Of a DNA stretch of 64,000 nucleotides, positions 44,464-55,700 are shown in pieces. A program made the translations under genes and the position numbers. A model generated the notes under the pieces. That model saw nothing but the letters and a program-made list of their open reading frames with translations. It had not been told where the DNA came from and made no database searches. This DNA is from Psychroserpens luteus (GTDB taxonomy: Bacteria > Bacteroidota > Bacteroidia > Flavobacteriales > Flavobacteriaceae): positions 62,001 through 126,000 of the forward strand of contig NZ_JADILU010000009.1 of NCBI RefSeq assembly GCF_015319355.1. The letters are read 5' to 3'. Each line of letters begins with the position of its first letter. Position 1 is the first letter of the stretch.

Positions 44464-47400
44464 ATGAAAAAGAACTCCCTCTTACTACTAATTACAGTGT
44501 TTTGTGTTGCCTTCACTTTTGCACAACAAGAGGCGTCTTATTGGTATTTTGGACAAAACGCAGGATTACGATTTAATGCTGGTAATGGAACGGTTACTGC
44601 AATTACAGACGGACAATTAAGCACGTTAGAAGGTTGTACATCGATATCAGACACGAGTGGGAATCTACTTTTTTATTCTGATGGTCGTACCATTTGGAAC
44701 GCTAATCATATCGCCATGGCAAATGCCAGTGAAGCCTTAAACACAGGTCTTAAAGGTGATGAATCTAGTACTTCTTCTGGATTAATCGTACCAAAACCAC
44801 AAGATCCTGACTCCTATTATATTTTTACTGTAGATGAACCTCATCACGATAATCCATCTCCAGCTACAGCAACAGATGATGGTCTCAATAATGGTTTGAT
44901 GTACTCATTGGTTGACATTACTTTAGATGGTGGTTTAGGAGATGTTGTTGATGCAGAAAAGAATGTTCCGTTAATTACTTACGATCCAACAAATACTTTG
45001 GAAGAACGTTTTAAATGTTCAGAAAAAATCACTGCAGTAAAAGCCGATGATTGTTCTTCATTTTGGGTAATTACACATTTTACAGATAAGTTTTACGCTT
45101 TCAAAGTTGATATTAATGGTGTGCAAACAACGCCTGTGATCTCTACTGCTGGACCAGAAGTCCCTGTTTCTGGATATCGTAGAAATTCACTTGGTTATCT
45201 CAAAGCCTCTCCAGATGGTACAAAACTAGCAGTTGCTCATTTTGGATTTGCAACTACAGAAGGTGGTAATTCTGGTGGTGGTGTGTATTTATTAGATTTT
45301 GACAATGATACTGGTATTGTTTCAAACTCTGTTGAGTTATATAGTCCAGATCAAGGTGACAGTCCATATGGTATTGAGTTTTCTTCGGAAAACAGAAAAG
45401 TATACGCCACAATTAACGCAGGAGTAATAGGCAGCGGAGCCAGCAGCATATTACAATGGGATTTGGAAAGTACAAACATTCCAGGTTCTATGGCATTAAT
45501 TCATCAGTCTGGTACATTAAGTGCTGGAGCACTTCAATTAGGATTAGACAAACGTATTTATAGAGCACAAATGAATTTTTCAAGTGCTAATACATCTGGT
45601 AATTTTATTGGAATAATCAATAACCCTGAATTAACAGGTCCTGCAGCTAATTATGACGAAACTGGGATTTTGTTAGATGTTAATGGTGGATTTCAAAATT
45701 TAAGTCGCATTGGCTTACCTCCATTTATACAATCACTTTTTAACTCGCAAATAGATATTATCCAAAATGGTATTAGTACGACTGAGCTTAAGTTGTGTGT
45801 AGGTGATAGTTATACCTTAATTGCCGAGAACGTTGCAGGTGCTACTTATGCTTGGACAAAAGATGACGTCGTACTAGCAGAAACTACATTTGAATTAGAT
45901 ATTAGTGGACCAGGATTTTACGAAGTTTTTATAGAACCAAATAATGGTGAATGTCCTATTGAAGGAGAAGCTGTTGTTGGTGTTTTTGATATTCCAACAG
46001 CAACACAACCTCAAAACATGGTAAATTGTGATTTGACAGATATTTCAGTTTTTGATTTCACCACTCAAGATACAGAGATACTTGACACACAAGACCCATT
46101 ACAATACACTGTTCATTATTACTCGTCTCAAGAAGATGCAGATGATAACATGAACGAAATTACTGGAGATTTTACTTCCGAAGAAAACCCTCAAACTATT
46201 TACGCTCGTGTAGATAATAATGATAATCCAAATTGCTATGCAACAACATCTTTTTCACTTACTGTTTTTATAACTCCTGTAATAAATACACTAAATGATA
46301 TAACTGTTTGTGATACAGATTTTACTGAAAACAGTATGGACGGTATAACAACCTTAGATTTAGATATACAAAATGCTGGAATTCTTGGCACTCAAGACTC
46401 TTCTCTTTACACAATAACTTATCATCCATCACAGCAAGATGCAGAGGATAATATAAATGCTTTTCCTAACACTTATACAAACACAACAGCGTATACTGAG
46501 GAGATTTTTGTGCGACTAGAAAATAATGCAAATACAGATTGTTTCTCAACTTCCTCTTTTTCACTGAATGTAAATGATGCTCCAGAAGCTATTGACACCA
46601 CTTTAATACAATGTGATGAAGATGGAATTCCAGAAGGATTTACAAACTTTGATCTCAATCAAGCATTTGATGATATAACTGGAGGTGCTACGAATAGAAC
46701 AATCCAATTTTATGTATCACTTTCAGATTTAGAAAACGATGAAGACGAACTCAATGCAGATGCTTTTGAGAATTATTTTGATCCGCATATTATTTATGCT
46801 TTAGTGACTAATACAGACACTGGTTGCGCCAACATTGCTGAGCTCACGTTACAAGCTAGTTCAACGTCTTCAAACAACACTAGCATAGAAGCTTGTGATG
46901 ATGATGGCACAGAAGATGGATTCTACAACTTTAATCTTACTAATGCTTTGGATGCTATTCTCTTCGGAATTTCCCCAGACCTAGATGTCACCTTCTATGA
47001 AACCTATGACGATGCTTTATTAGAAGATAACGCTTTAGGAAATAACTTTACAAACACAACCGCTTATAATCAGACTATTTATGCTCGTGTGGAAAACATG
47101 AATGCTTGTTTTGGTATAAGTGAGATTGAGCTTACTGTTTTTGAATTGCCAAATATTGTCATTCAAGAAGATGTGTATTATTGCTTGAACACATTCCCGC
47201 AGACCATCATATTAACAGGAGGATTAATAAATGATACTCCAAATAATTACTACTACGATTGGTCAACAGGAGAAGATGAGTTTGAGATTGAAGTTAACGA
47301 ACCTGGAACCTATACTGTTCGTGTGACCTCAACAGATGGTTGTTTTAAGGATAGAACAATAAATGTGTTAGCCTCAGACATTGCAACATTCACAGAAATA

Positions 47401-47862
47401 GAAGTAACAGATGCGACTTCTAACAATACTATTTCGGTCTTTGTGACAGGAGATGGTGTTTACGAATATGCTTTAGATGACCCAGAAGGCTCTTATCAAG
47501 AAAGTAATATTTTTGAAAACGTGAGCTTTGGATTTCATACTGTTTATGTACGTGATATAGAAAACGATTGTGGTACTGTTGACGAAATCGTTTCGGTGAT
47601 TGGTTTCCCTAAATTTTTTACACCAAATGGAGATACTTATAATCCTACTTGGCAAGTCAAAGGCATCTCTAGTAACTTTCAACCTAATTCTCAAATTCTT
47701 ATTTTTGACCGCTTTGGTAAATTATTAGCCGAAGTTGATCCATTAGGTCGAGGTTGGGATGGAACTTTCAATGGTTTTAACATGCCTGCAAGTGATTATT
47801 GGTTTGTTGTCACTTTAGAAGATGGTCGTATATTTAAAAGTCATTTTGCCCTAAAACGATAA
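44464..47862 (+). CDS. Large T9SS type B cargo protein, YWYFG propeller-like head plus four Cys modules
   Basis: The product has 1132 residues with a signal peptide (about 1-20, ending TFAQ). The head (about 24-430) begins ASYWYFGQNAGLRFN and has repeated blade-like strands (GNLLFYSDGRTIWN, YLKASPDGTKLAVAHF). An Ig-like segment follows (about 435-515). Four modules of about 95 residues come next, each with an early CD(E/D)D loop and a late Cys, then the conserved end PKFFTPNGDTYNPTWQVKG and FDRFGKLLAEVDPLGRGWDG, the gliding-motility-associated T9SS type B sorting domain. It is a surface or secreted protein. The last 1,270 bp are nearly identical to the next gene. Confidence 0.88.
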   Translation: MKKNSLLLLITVFCVAFTFAQQEASYWYFGQNAGLRFNAGNGTVTAITDGQLSTLEGCTSISDTSGNLLFYSDGRTIWNANHIAMANASEALNTGLKGDESSTSSGLIVPKPQDPDSYYIFTVDEPHHDNPSPATATDDGLNNGLMYSLVDITLDGGLGDVVDAEKNVPLITYDPTNTLEERFKCSEKITAVKADDCSSFWVITHFTDKFYAFKVDINGVQTTPVISTAGPEVPVSGYRRNSLGYLKASPDGTKLAVAHFGFATTEGGNSGGGVYLLDFDNDTGIVSNSVELYSPDQGDSPYGIEFSSENRKVYATINAGVIGSGASSILQWDLESTNIPGSMALIHQSGTLSAGALQLGLDKRIYRAQMNFSSANTSGNFIGIINNPELTGPAANYDETGILLDVNGGFQNLSRIGLPPFIQSLFNSQIDIIQNGISTTELKLCVGDSYTLIAENVAGATYAWTKDDVVLAETTFELDISGPGFYEVFIEPNNGECPIEGEAVVGVFDIPTATQPQNMVNCDLTDISVFDFTTQDTEILDTQDPLQYTVHYYSSQEDADDNMNEITGDFTSEENPQTIYARVDNNDNPNCYATTSFSLTVFITPVINTLNDITVCDTDFTENSMDGITTLDLDIQNAGILGTQDSSLYTITYHPSQQDAEDNINAFPNTYTNTTAYTEEIFVRLENNANTDCFSTSSFSLNVNDAPEAIDTTLIQCDEDGIPEGFTNFDLNQAFDDITGGATNRTIQFYVSLSDLENDEDELNADAFENYFDPHIIYALVTNTDTGCANIAELTLQASSTSSNNTSIEACDDDGTEDGFYNFNLTNALDAILFGISPDLDVTFYETYDDALLEDNALGNNFTNTTAYNQTIYARVENMNACFGISEIELTVFELPNIVIQEDVYYCLNTFPQTIILTGGLINDTPNNYYYDWSTGEDEFEIEVNEPGTYTVRVTSTDGCFKDRTINVLASDIATFTEIEVTDATSNNTISVFVTGDGVYEYALDDPEGSYQESNIFENVSFGFHTVYVRDIENDCGTVDEIVSVIGFPKFFTPNGDTYNPTWQVKGISSNFQPNSQILIFDRFGKLLAEVDPLGRGWDGTFNGFNMPASDYWFVVTLEDGRIFKSHFALKR
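46593..47862 (+). repeat. 1,270-bp direct repeat, copy 1
   Basis: The 3' part of this gene matches 49021-50290 at a constant offset of 2,428 bp with no gap. Differences are scattered, mostly synonymous substitutions. It encodes the last two Cys modules plus the sorting domain. Confidence 0.88.
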
Positions 47863-47869
47863 ATATTTT

Positions 47870-50290
47870 ATGAATAAAACAATTTCAAGTCTACTCTTAT
47901 TTTTAATATCTACAACGCTTTCATTCTCACAAACACCCAACGATTGTATAAATGCAATTCAAATCTGCGGAAATTCTAATATTGACTTAGATGTTGCTGG
48001 TATTGGAACTCAAGACGTTTTTTCTAATGCTTGCGGAATGATTGAAAACAACACCATTTGGTTTAGATTGACGTTTGAACAAGCTGGTAATTTTGGGTTT
48101 GTATTAACACCAAATAGCACTTCAATTATTGAGGATTATGATTTTTCTCTTTTTGGACCTGTTGATTCTTGTTCTAATTTGGGTACAGCTATTCGTTGCT
48201 CGACTACGAATCCACAAGCAGCCAATCAAGGTAATAATCTTACTGGAATGAATGATATTGAAACAGATGTATCTGAAGGTCCTGGAGTAGATGGAAACAG
48301 TTTTGTGAGTGAAGTTAATGTTCTAGCTGGAGAAACTTACTATTTATTAATTGATAGACCTGTTGGTAATAGTCCGTTTAGTTTGGAATGGACAGGAACT
48401 TCTGAATTTCCAAATCCACCAGAAAATCAAATGACAACCAATGAAGTCATAGAACTTAATGAATGTGATAGAATTGCACCTTTTGGAGATGGCATAACAC
48501 AATTTGATTTAGAAGATAACACTGCAGGTCTTATTGGAGATCAAATGAATGTTGAAATCACGTATCATGAATCAGAAGAAAATGCTGTTTTAGGGATTAA
48601 TCCTCTAACGAGTCCATATACAAACACGAGTAATCCGCAATCTCTATATACAAGAATTCAAAATACGGTTTCTCTGTGTTTTGTGACTTCCAGAATAGAT
48701 TTAAATGTTACTGAAATTGGCATCATACCACCATCTGATCTTGAAATTTGTGACAATCCATTGTTACCAACAGGAATTACCGAATTTGATTTGACATCAA
48801 AAATTCCAGAAATTTTAAACGGACTGAATCCTGATGACTACAGCTTTACCTTTCATTTAAGTCAGGAAAATGCAGAAATGAACTCAAACCCTCTGTCATC
48901 AACGTTCCAAAATACTGTACCAGATGTACAACAAATATTTGCTCGTGTTGCGGAGATCTCAACACAATGTTTTGGATACGTACCTATCAATTTAATAGCT
49001 ACTCCACTTCCAGACGCTTTTGACATCACTTTAATACAATGTGATGAAGATGGCATTCCAGAAGGATTCACAAACTTTGATCTCAATCAAATTGCAGACG
49101 ATATCACTGGAGGCGTTACGAATAGAACAATCCAATTTTATGTATCGCTCGCAGATTTAGAAAATGATGAAGATGAGCTTAATGCAGATGCTTTTGAGAA
49201 CTATTTCGATCCGCATATTATTTATGCTTTAGTGACCAATACAGAGACTGGTTGCACCAATATTGCTGAACTTACCTTACAAGCAAGCTCTACGTCTTCT
49301 AACGATACAAGTATAGAAGTTTGTGATGATGATGGCACAGAAGATGGATTCTACAATTTTAATCTTACCAGTGCTTTAGATGCTATTCTCTTCGGGATTT
49401 CGCCTGACTTAGAAGTCACTTTCTATGAAACCTATGACGATGCTTTACTAGAAGATAACGCTTTAGGAAATAACTTTACAAACACAACCGCTTATAACCA
49501 AACCATATATGCTCGTGTAGAAAACATGAATGCTTGTTTTGGTATCAGCGAGATTGAACTTACTGTTTTTGAATTGCCAAATATTGTGATTCAAGAAGAT
49601 GTGTATTATTGCTTGAACACATTTCCGCAGACCATAATTTTGACAGGAGGATTAATTGATGATACTCCAAATAATTACTATTACGAGTGGTCAACGGGTG
49701 AAGATGTGTTTGAGATTGAAGTTAACGAACCTGGAACTTATACTGTTCGAGTCACCTCAACAGATGGTTGTTTTAAAGATAGAACGATTAATGTGTTAGC
49801 ATCAGACATTGCAACATTTACAGAAATAGAAGTAACAGATGCGACGTCTAACAATACTATTTCAGTCTTTGTGACAGGAGATGGTGTATATGAATTTGCT
49901 TTAGATGATCCAGAAGGCTCTTACCAAGAAAGTAATATTTTTGAAAACGTGAGCTTTGGATTTCATACCGTTTATGTACGTGATATAGAAAATGATTGTG
50001 GTACTGTAGATGAGATAGTTTCGGTGATTGGTTTCCCTAAGTTTTTTACACCAAATGGAGATACTTTTAATCCTACTTGGCAAGTCAAAGGTATTTCCAG
50101 CAATTTTCAACCTAATTCTCAAATTCTTATTTTTGATCGTTTTGGTAAATTATTAGCAGAGGTTGATCCATTAGGTCCTGGTTGGGATGGTACTTTTGAT
50201 GGATATACAGTGCCTGCAAGTGATTATTGGTTTGTTGTTACTTTACAAGATGGTCGCGTTTTTAAAAGTCACTTTGCACTGGTACGTTAG
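47870..50290 (+). CDS. Large T9SS type B cargo protein, distinct head plus four Cys modules
   Basis: The product has 806 residues and starts seven bases after the previous stop, so the two are co-transcribed. The signal peptide spans about 1-20. The head (about 24-185) has NDCINAIQICGNSNIDLDV, NTIWFRLTFEQAGNFGFVL and GETYYLLIDRPVGNSPFSLEW, resembling the pre-peptidase-type lectin-like heads common in Bacteroidota cargo. Four Cys modules (about 190-560) and the type B end (PKFFTPNGDTFNPTWQVKG, FDRFGKLLAE) follow. From about residue 384 on it is nearly identical to the preceding protein. Confidence 0.87.
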   Translation: MNKTISSLLLFLISTTLSFSQTPNDCINAIQICGNSNIDLDVAGIGTQDVFSNACGMIENNTIWFRLTFEQAGNFGFVLTPNSTSIIEDYDFSLFGPVDSCSNLGTAIRCSTTNPQAANQGNNLTGMNDIETDVSEGPGVDGNSFVSEVNVLAGETYYLLIDRPVGNSPFSLEWTGTSEFPNPPENQMTTNEVIELNECDRIAPFGDGITQFDLEDNTAGLIGDQMNVEITYHESEENAVLGINPLTSPYTNTSNPQSLYTRIQNTVSLCFVTSRIDLNVTEIGIIPPSDLEICDNPLLPTGITEFDLTSKIPEILNGLNPDDYSFTFHLSQENAEMNSNPLSSTFQNTVPDVQQIFARVAEISTQCFGYVPINLIATPLPDAFDITLIQCDEDGIPEGFTNFDLNQIADDITGGVTNRTIQFYVSLADLENDEDELNADAFENYFDPHIIYALVTNTETGCTNIAELTLQASSTSSNDTSIEVCDDDGTEDGFYNFNLTSALDAILFGISPDLEVTFYETYDDALLEDNALGNNFTNTTAYNQTIYARVENMNACFGISEIELTVFELPNIVIQEDVYYCLNTFPQTIILTGGLIDDTPNNYYYEWSTGEDVFEIEVNEPGTYTVRVTSTDGCFKDRTINVLASDIATFTEIEVTDATSNNTISVFVTGDGVYEFALDDPEGSYQESNIFENVSFGFHTVYVRDIENDCGTVDEIVSVIGFPKFFTPNGDTFNPTWQVKGISSNFQPNSQILIFDRFGKLLAEVDPLGPGWDGTFDGYTVPASDYWFVVTLQDGRVFKSHFALVR
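49021..50290 (+). repeat. 1,270-bp direct repeat, copy 2
   Basis: Partner of 46593-47862. The repeat ends exactly with the stop codon region in both genes, and the heads upstream are unrelated. This is consistent with duplication or recent gene conversion of a cassette of two modules plus the secretion tail. Confidence 0.88.
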
Positions 50291-50341
50291 ATATACAAGT
50301 GTGAAATATTTTATGTAAATTTAAAATATCAATCAGCTCTC

Positions 50342-52180
50342 ATGAGGTTTATCAAATTTGTACTTTTCATATTCTTATTTGTTTATACAACATCCTCATT
50401 TGCGCAAGACATTCAATTATTCCAACAGTTTAATGGTCGCTATGATTATACTGCCATTGGTAATACACTTAATCCTTTTGAAAATAATTTAGATTTCAGC
50501 TTTTGCTTTCCTTTAGAATCGTCTAGTGCAGATTTAAACCTACCTGCTTCTACGACTATTACAGCTGCTTATTTATATTGGGCTGGATCTGGAAGTGGTG
50601 ATACTAATGTTACACTTAACGGGCTCTCTGTTGAAGCAGATGATACTTACACTGTAGATTACATTGAGAACTCAAATACATTGACCTACTTTTCTTGTTA
50701 TGCTGATATTACGAGTTTTATAATTTCCGAAGGAAATACAACCTACGAATTATCAGATTTAGATATCACCGAAGCATTAACAAACAATAGCACTTACTGT
50801 ACAAATCGTACAAATTTTGCAGGATGGAGCATTTATATTGTTTATGAAGATGCAGCACTACCGTTAAATCAAGTGAACTTATATCAAGGTCTAGAAATCA
50901 TAAATAGAAATAATCAAGAAAAAATTATTGAAATTGATAACCTCAATGTGATTGATAATGTTGGTGCAAAAATTGGTTTTTTGGCTTGGGAAGGCGATAA
51001 TAGCCTGAATTATGGAGAAAGCTTATCTATAAATGATAATGTGATTTCAAATCCGCCATTAAATTTTGGCGATAATGCATTTAATGGCACCAACACGTTT
51101 ACAAATTCTAGCACATATTATAATTGTGATTTAGACGTTTATGATATCCAAAATAACATCACTATTGGCGACACGAGTGCTACTATAAAATTAACAACAG
51201 GTGACTTTGATGCTAACGGACAATTTAGAGCAGATTTAATCATTATCAATAATATTATTACGGTTTTAAATAGTCAATTACCAGACGCTACAATAGTTCT
51301 AGATGACTATATTATAAATTGTGGTGATAGAACTATTGTGGTTGATTACACGGTTTTTAATAGCAATAGTACAGAGATATTACCAGCAAATACTCCAATT
51401 GCTTTTTATGCTGAAGGGATACTCATTGGACAATCACAAACGCAAAACGATATTACTATTGGTGCTTCGGAAATTGGCTCGATGACATTAACCTTACCAG
51501 ATGAAATAGGTGATATTTTCCTTTTAACATTAGTTGTAGATGATGATGGAACAGGAAATGGAGTCGTTCCAGAAATTATTGAAATAAACAATATTGCTGA
51601 AAGTATTATAGAATTATTGGTCTTACCTCCTATTCAAATATTACCTGATTACATTGGATGTAATGAAGGTTTTAATAGCGCTAATTTTGATTTGGTTGAC
51701 ATTTTTTTGGTTTCAGAAAATATACTAAGTGAAATCTCATTTTATGAATCTTTAGAAGACTTAGAAGCCAATGAGAATGATATCATAAATCCAGAAAACT
51801 ACTCTAACTCTAATAATCCACAAATCATTTATGTTAAAGTAGATAATGCACCTTGTTATGATATTTATGAATTTGAGGTGTCTGTTGAAAATTGTCCGCC
51901 TAATGTTCCCGAAGGTTTTTCTCCCAATGATGATGGCACTAACGATTGGTTTAATATTCAAGGCTTGTACGATATTTTTGAAAACCATGAACTCAAAATA
52001 TTTAATCGCTACGGAACCTTAATCTTTGAAGGTCACAATAATAAAAAATGGCACGGACTTGTAAATAGAGGCCTAAACAATCACGGAAAAATTGTTCCTG
52101 TTGGGACCTACTATTACATTTTAAATCCCAATGATGCAGGTTATAAACCTTTAATGGGTTGGGTTTATGTGAGTTATTAG
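50342..52180 (+). CDS. T9SS type B cargo protein with DUF3344-like head
   Basis: The product has 612 residues with a signal peptide (about 1-21, ending SFAQ). The head (about 25-310) is beta-rich with TITAAYLYWAGSGSGDTNVTLNG, FAGWSIYIVYEDAALPLNQVNLYQGL and GFLAWEGDNSLNYG, like the DUF3344-type domains. A CARDB-like region follows (about 320-425), then one Cys module (about 430-520). The end is GFSPNDDGTNDWFNIQGLYDIF with FNRYGTLIFEG, a standard gliding-motility C-terminal (type B) sorting domain that is of a different subtype from the two upstream genes. Confidence 0.85.
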   Translation: MRFIKFVLFIFLFVYTTSSFAQDIQLFQQFNGRYDYTAIGNTLNPFENNLDFSFCFPLESSSADLNLPASTTITAAYLYWAGSGSGDTNVTLNGLSVEADDTYTVDYIENSNTLTYFSCYADITSFIISEGNTTYELSDLDITEALTNNSTYCTNRTNFAGWSIYIVYEDAALPLNQVNLYQGLEIINRNNQEKIIEIDNLNVIDNVGAKIGFLAWEGDNSLNYGESLSINDNVISNPPLNFGDNAFNGTNTFTNSSTYYNCDLDVYDIQNNITIGDTSATIKLTTGDFDANGQFRADLIIINNIITVLNSQLPDATIVLDDYIINCGDRTIVVDYTVFNSNSTEILPANTPIAFYAEGILIGQSQTQNDITIGASEIGSMTLTLPDEIGDIFLLTLVVDDDGTGNGVVPEIIEINNIAESIIELLVLPPIQILPDYIGCNEGFNSANFDLVDIFLVSENILSEISFYESLEDLEANENDIINPENYSNSNNPQIIYVKVDNAPCYDIYEFEVSVENCPPNVPEGFSPNDDGTNDWFNIQGLYDIFENHELKIFNRYGTLIFEGHNNKKWHGLVNRGLNNHGKIVPVGTYYYILNPNDAGYKPLMGWVYVSY

Positions 52181-52240
52181 TTTACTAAAAAAACATTTTT
52201 TTACTTCTCTTTTGTAACACACATCAAACTTTATTTTTAG

Positions 52241-52586
52241 ATGATTTTTGTCCTAAAAAATTGATTATCATAATACTAAAGAAGAAAAATACTCTCTATT
52301 AATTTTTACAGACGTTTTTGATAAAGACAATCTTACTTTAAAAAGTAATAAAATTATAATCAGTCAAGAAGAAATTACAAGTAGTACTGCTGTATCGCTA
52401 ACAAAAATGATGAGAATAGAGAATGTTTATGAATTAGAAATTTTAGACCAAAAAGAAAACTACACAATTAAATTATCTCCAGAGTACTTAGCCAAATTCA
52501 AATTTATTTACATTAAGAAGCACATTTGGAAAAAAGGAAATCCATATATAGCTACCTATTCTAATACTTTATATGGATTTATGTGA
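52241..52586 (+). pseudogene. Probable frameshifted small gene remnant
   Basis: An ATG at 52241 opens a frame (MIFVLKN) that stops at 52262-52264. One base out of phase, an open frame runs from 52257 to a TGA at 52584-52586 and encodes protein-like sequence (EEKYSLLIFTDVFDKDNLTL, KLSPEYLAKFKFIYIKKHIW). Losing one A from the A6 run at 52255-52260 would join them. The only in-frame ATG lies at 52407 (59 codons). I read it as a decayed or frameshifted gene of unknown family; a short intact gene from 52407 is the alternative. The rest of the 52181-52771 gap holds the tandem boxes at 52649 and nothing else I recognise. Confidence 0.4.
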
Positions 52587-52648
52587 ATTATTACAAGCTT
52601 ACAAACTTATCACTGTAGGAAAAATATTTCACAATGTTAAAGTTTAAC

Positions 52649-52678
52649 GTATTTCATCGTATTTTTTTGTATTTCATC
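52649..52678 (+). promoter_or_regulatory. Tandem GTATTTCATC boxes, 20-bp phase
   Basis: Two identical copies, 52649-52658 and 52669-52678, lie exactly 20 bp apart, 94 bases before a 1613-residue cargo gene. The weak -7-like TATTTTTC at 52690-52697 sits 11 bases downstream, so an activator could overlap the -33 region. The same architecture is at 9149-9178. Confidence 0.45.
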
Positions 52679-52771
52679 TTGATTACTGCTATTTTTCCAC
52701 TTTATTAGTATTTATAAATGTTATCAACCCAAATCGATAAATAATAATACCCAAAACTTAACCGCTTTCAA

Positions 52772-55700
52772 ATGAACTTTTTCAAAAAATCCCTCAGTAG
52801 TTTATTATGTTTATTCTGCTGTATCGTTAGTGCTCAGCAAATTAGTATTGATAACTCGTTTAACGAACAAGAACTAATAGAAAATAACCTTATTCAAGGT
52901 TGCGTAGAAACTTCTAATATCCAATCACAGTTTAACGGTGAAATTAATGGTTTTAACAGTTTTGCTTATTTTGAACGTGCAGGATCTAGTTTTCCTTTTG
53001 AAAACGGAATCATGCTATCTACAGGTAATGCTATCTCTGGAGGTAATACACAAAACAATGCTATTTTAAATGAAGGTCAACCCAATTGGGGAACAGATCC
53101 AGATCTTGAAGCTGCATTAGGTATTACAGGAACAGTAAACGCAACCTCTATTGAGTTTGACTTTATATCTGTAACTAATCAAATAAAATTCAACTACATA
53201 TTAGCCTCTGAAGAATATTTTGGAGACTTTCCTTGTAATTATTCTGATGGTTTTGCTTTCTTAATAAAACAAACAGGAACAACAGATCCTTATGAAAATA
53301 TTGCAGTGATTCCAGGTACAACAACGCCTGTTAATACAAATACCATTCATGATGATATTGTTGGATTTTGTTCAGCATCAAATGGAGAATATTTTGAAGG
53401 GTATAACATTGGAGACACTAATTATAATGGTAGAACTGTTGTAATGACAGCTATGGCAGATATTCTACCAAACGTTCAATATAGTATTAAACTGGTTATT
53501 GCAGATCAAACTGATAAAAATTACGATTCGGCTGTATTTATAGAAGGTAACAGTTTTAATGCTACGGTTGATTTAGGTAATGATATTCAAACATGTGCTA
53601 GTACTGTAACATTAGATGGTAACATTGATAATATAGATGCAACATACACATGGTTTCTTGATAGTAATGTACTAACTGGAGAAACACAGTCTACATTGAA
53701 TGCAACACAAACGGGAGTTTATACTGTTTTTGTTGAAATTCCTTTGGCAGGTTCAACTTGTGTTATTGAGGATACTGTTAATGTAATTTTGAGTTCAACA
53801 CAAGCTGCAGATGCAATTACAGATTATGAGTTATGTGATGATACAAGTGGTGATGAACAAGAAATTTTTGACTTATCGACTAAAGATGCTGAAATATTAG
53901 CTTCTGTACCTAATTCTAGTTATAATATTACTTATCATTTAACTGCTAGTGATGCTCAAAGTGATAGTGGTGTTATATCTGGCACATTTCAGAATTTATC
54001 AAACCCACAAACCATATATATTAAAATAGAAGATACTATCAATGGGTGTTTAGCATATCAAAGTTTTGATTTAATTGTAAATCCATTGCCAATTGTAACT
54101 GCTCCAACACATTTAATTGCTTGTGCAGATAGTGCAGCAGATGGTACTACACTCATCGATTTATCAGAGAAAGATGATGAAATCACAAACGGTAATTTAG
54201 ATTTAGTAGTTACTTATCACCTTACACAAAATGATGCTACAAATGGTATAAACGCAATTCCTTTACCATATGCAAATACAAATACTAACGAAACTATTTT
54301 TGTTAATGTAACAAACAGTATTACAGGTTGCTCTAGTACTACAACTTTATCTTTCGAAGTTATAAATAAGCCTGTTATTAATAATGGAGAACATTATATT
54401 GATGCTTGTGATGCAGATGAAGATGGTTTTGCAACATTTGATTTAAGCTCAACTATTGATGATATTTTACAAGGTTTAACTGGAGTCACAGTTACTTTTT
54501 ATGAAACCCAAGAAGATGCAGATTTAGGCATTAATCCAATTGCAGATGAAACCAACTACTCCAACATCAATAATAATGTACAAACTGTATATATTAGAGT
54601 AGAAGATAATACCACTGGTTGTGCTTCAATTGCAGCTATAGAAATACATACTAATTTATTATTAACTGGTACAAACATTAAAGATATTGGTCTCTGTGAT
54701 GAAAACAATAATGGTGAAGAGGCTTTTGATTTTAATGAAATTACAGATACATTTTTAGATGACCTTGAAGATATCATGGGTTACGAAATTAATATAGAAT
54801 ATTACTTAACCGAAGAAGATAGAGACAACCAAACAAATGCAATTGATACCACTGTATCTTTTACAACAACAGAGAATCCTCAAACAATTTACATGCATAT
54901 TTCGAGTCCTTCATGTGGTGAGGATGCAGAATTTGATTTAATATTAAATCCAATTACAGAATTTGATCCAATTGACACCCAAATTATTTGTGATGAAGAT
55001 CAAGATGGTATCACTAATATCTATTTAAATCAATTTAATACTTTAATAACTAACGGTCAACCAGATTTCACAGTACGCTATTTTGCTACAGAAGAAGATG
55101 CAGAAAACAATGAAAATGCATTACCTGTAGTATATACAAATACAAATACGACTGAAACCATTTATACGAGAATTACATTTGGACCTACTTCTTGCGCAGA
55201 TGTTAACTCTTTTGATATTCAAGTCTTGCCTGCTCCATTATCTAATGAGCCAACAGGCATTATTATATGTGATGATGATCAAGATGGAGTTTCAATTATT
55301 AATTTGAATTCTAAAATTAGCGAAGTAGTAGATGATCAAACCAATATAAATATCACTTTTCATACTACATTTAATGATGCAGAAGATGACATAAATGCTA
55401 TCACATCTACAGCTTTTTATCCTGCTTCTACAGATACTATTTTTGTGAGAGTTGAAAATGCAATTTCGGGTTGTGCTAGTATAGAAAGTTTTGAAGTGAT
55501 TGTAAATACATTACCAATAATTAATGATATAAGTCTTTATAAATTTTGTGAAATTGGTGATGATGATTTTGGTGAATTTATCTTTTCATCTCAAGATTCT
55601 GAAATTTTAAATGGTCAAACGGGTAAAGAAGTATTCTATTTTGAAAATGCTACAGATGCAGCAAACAATACCAATCCAATTGATAAAGATGCTGTTTATG

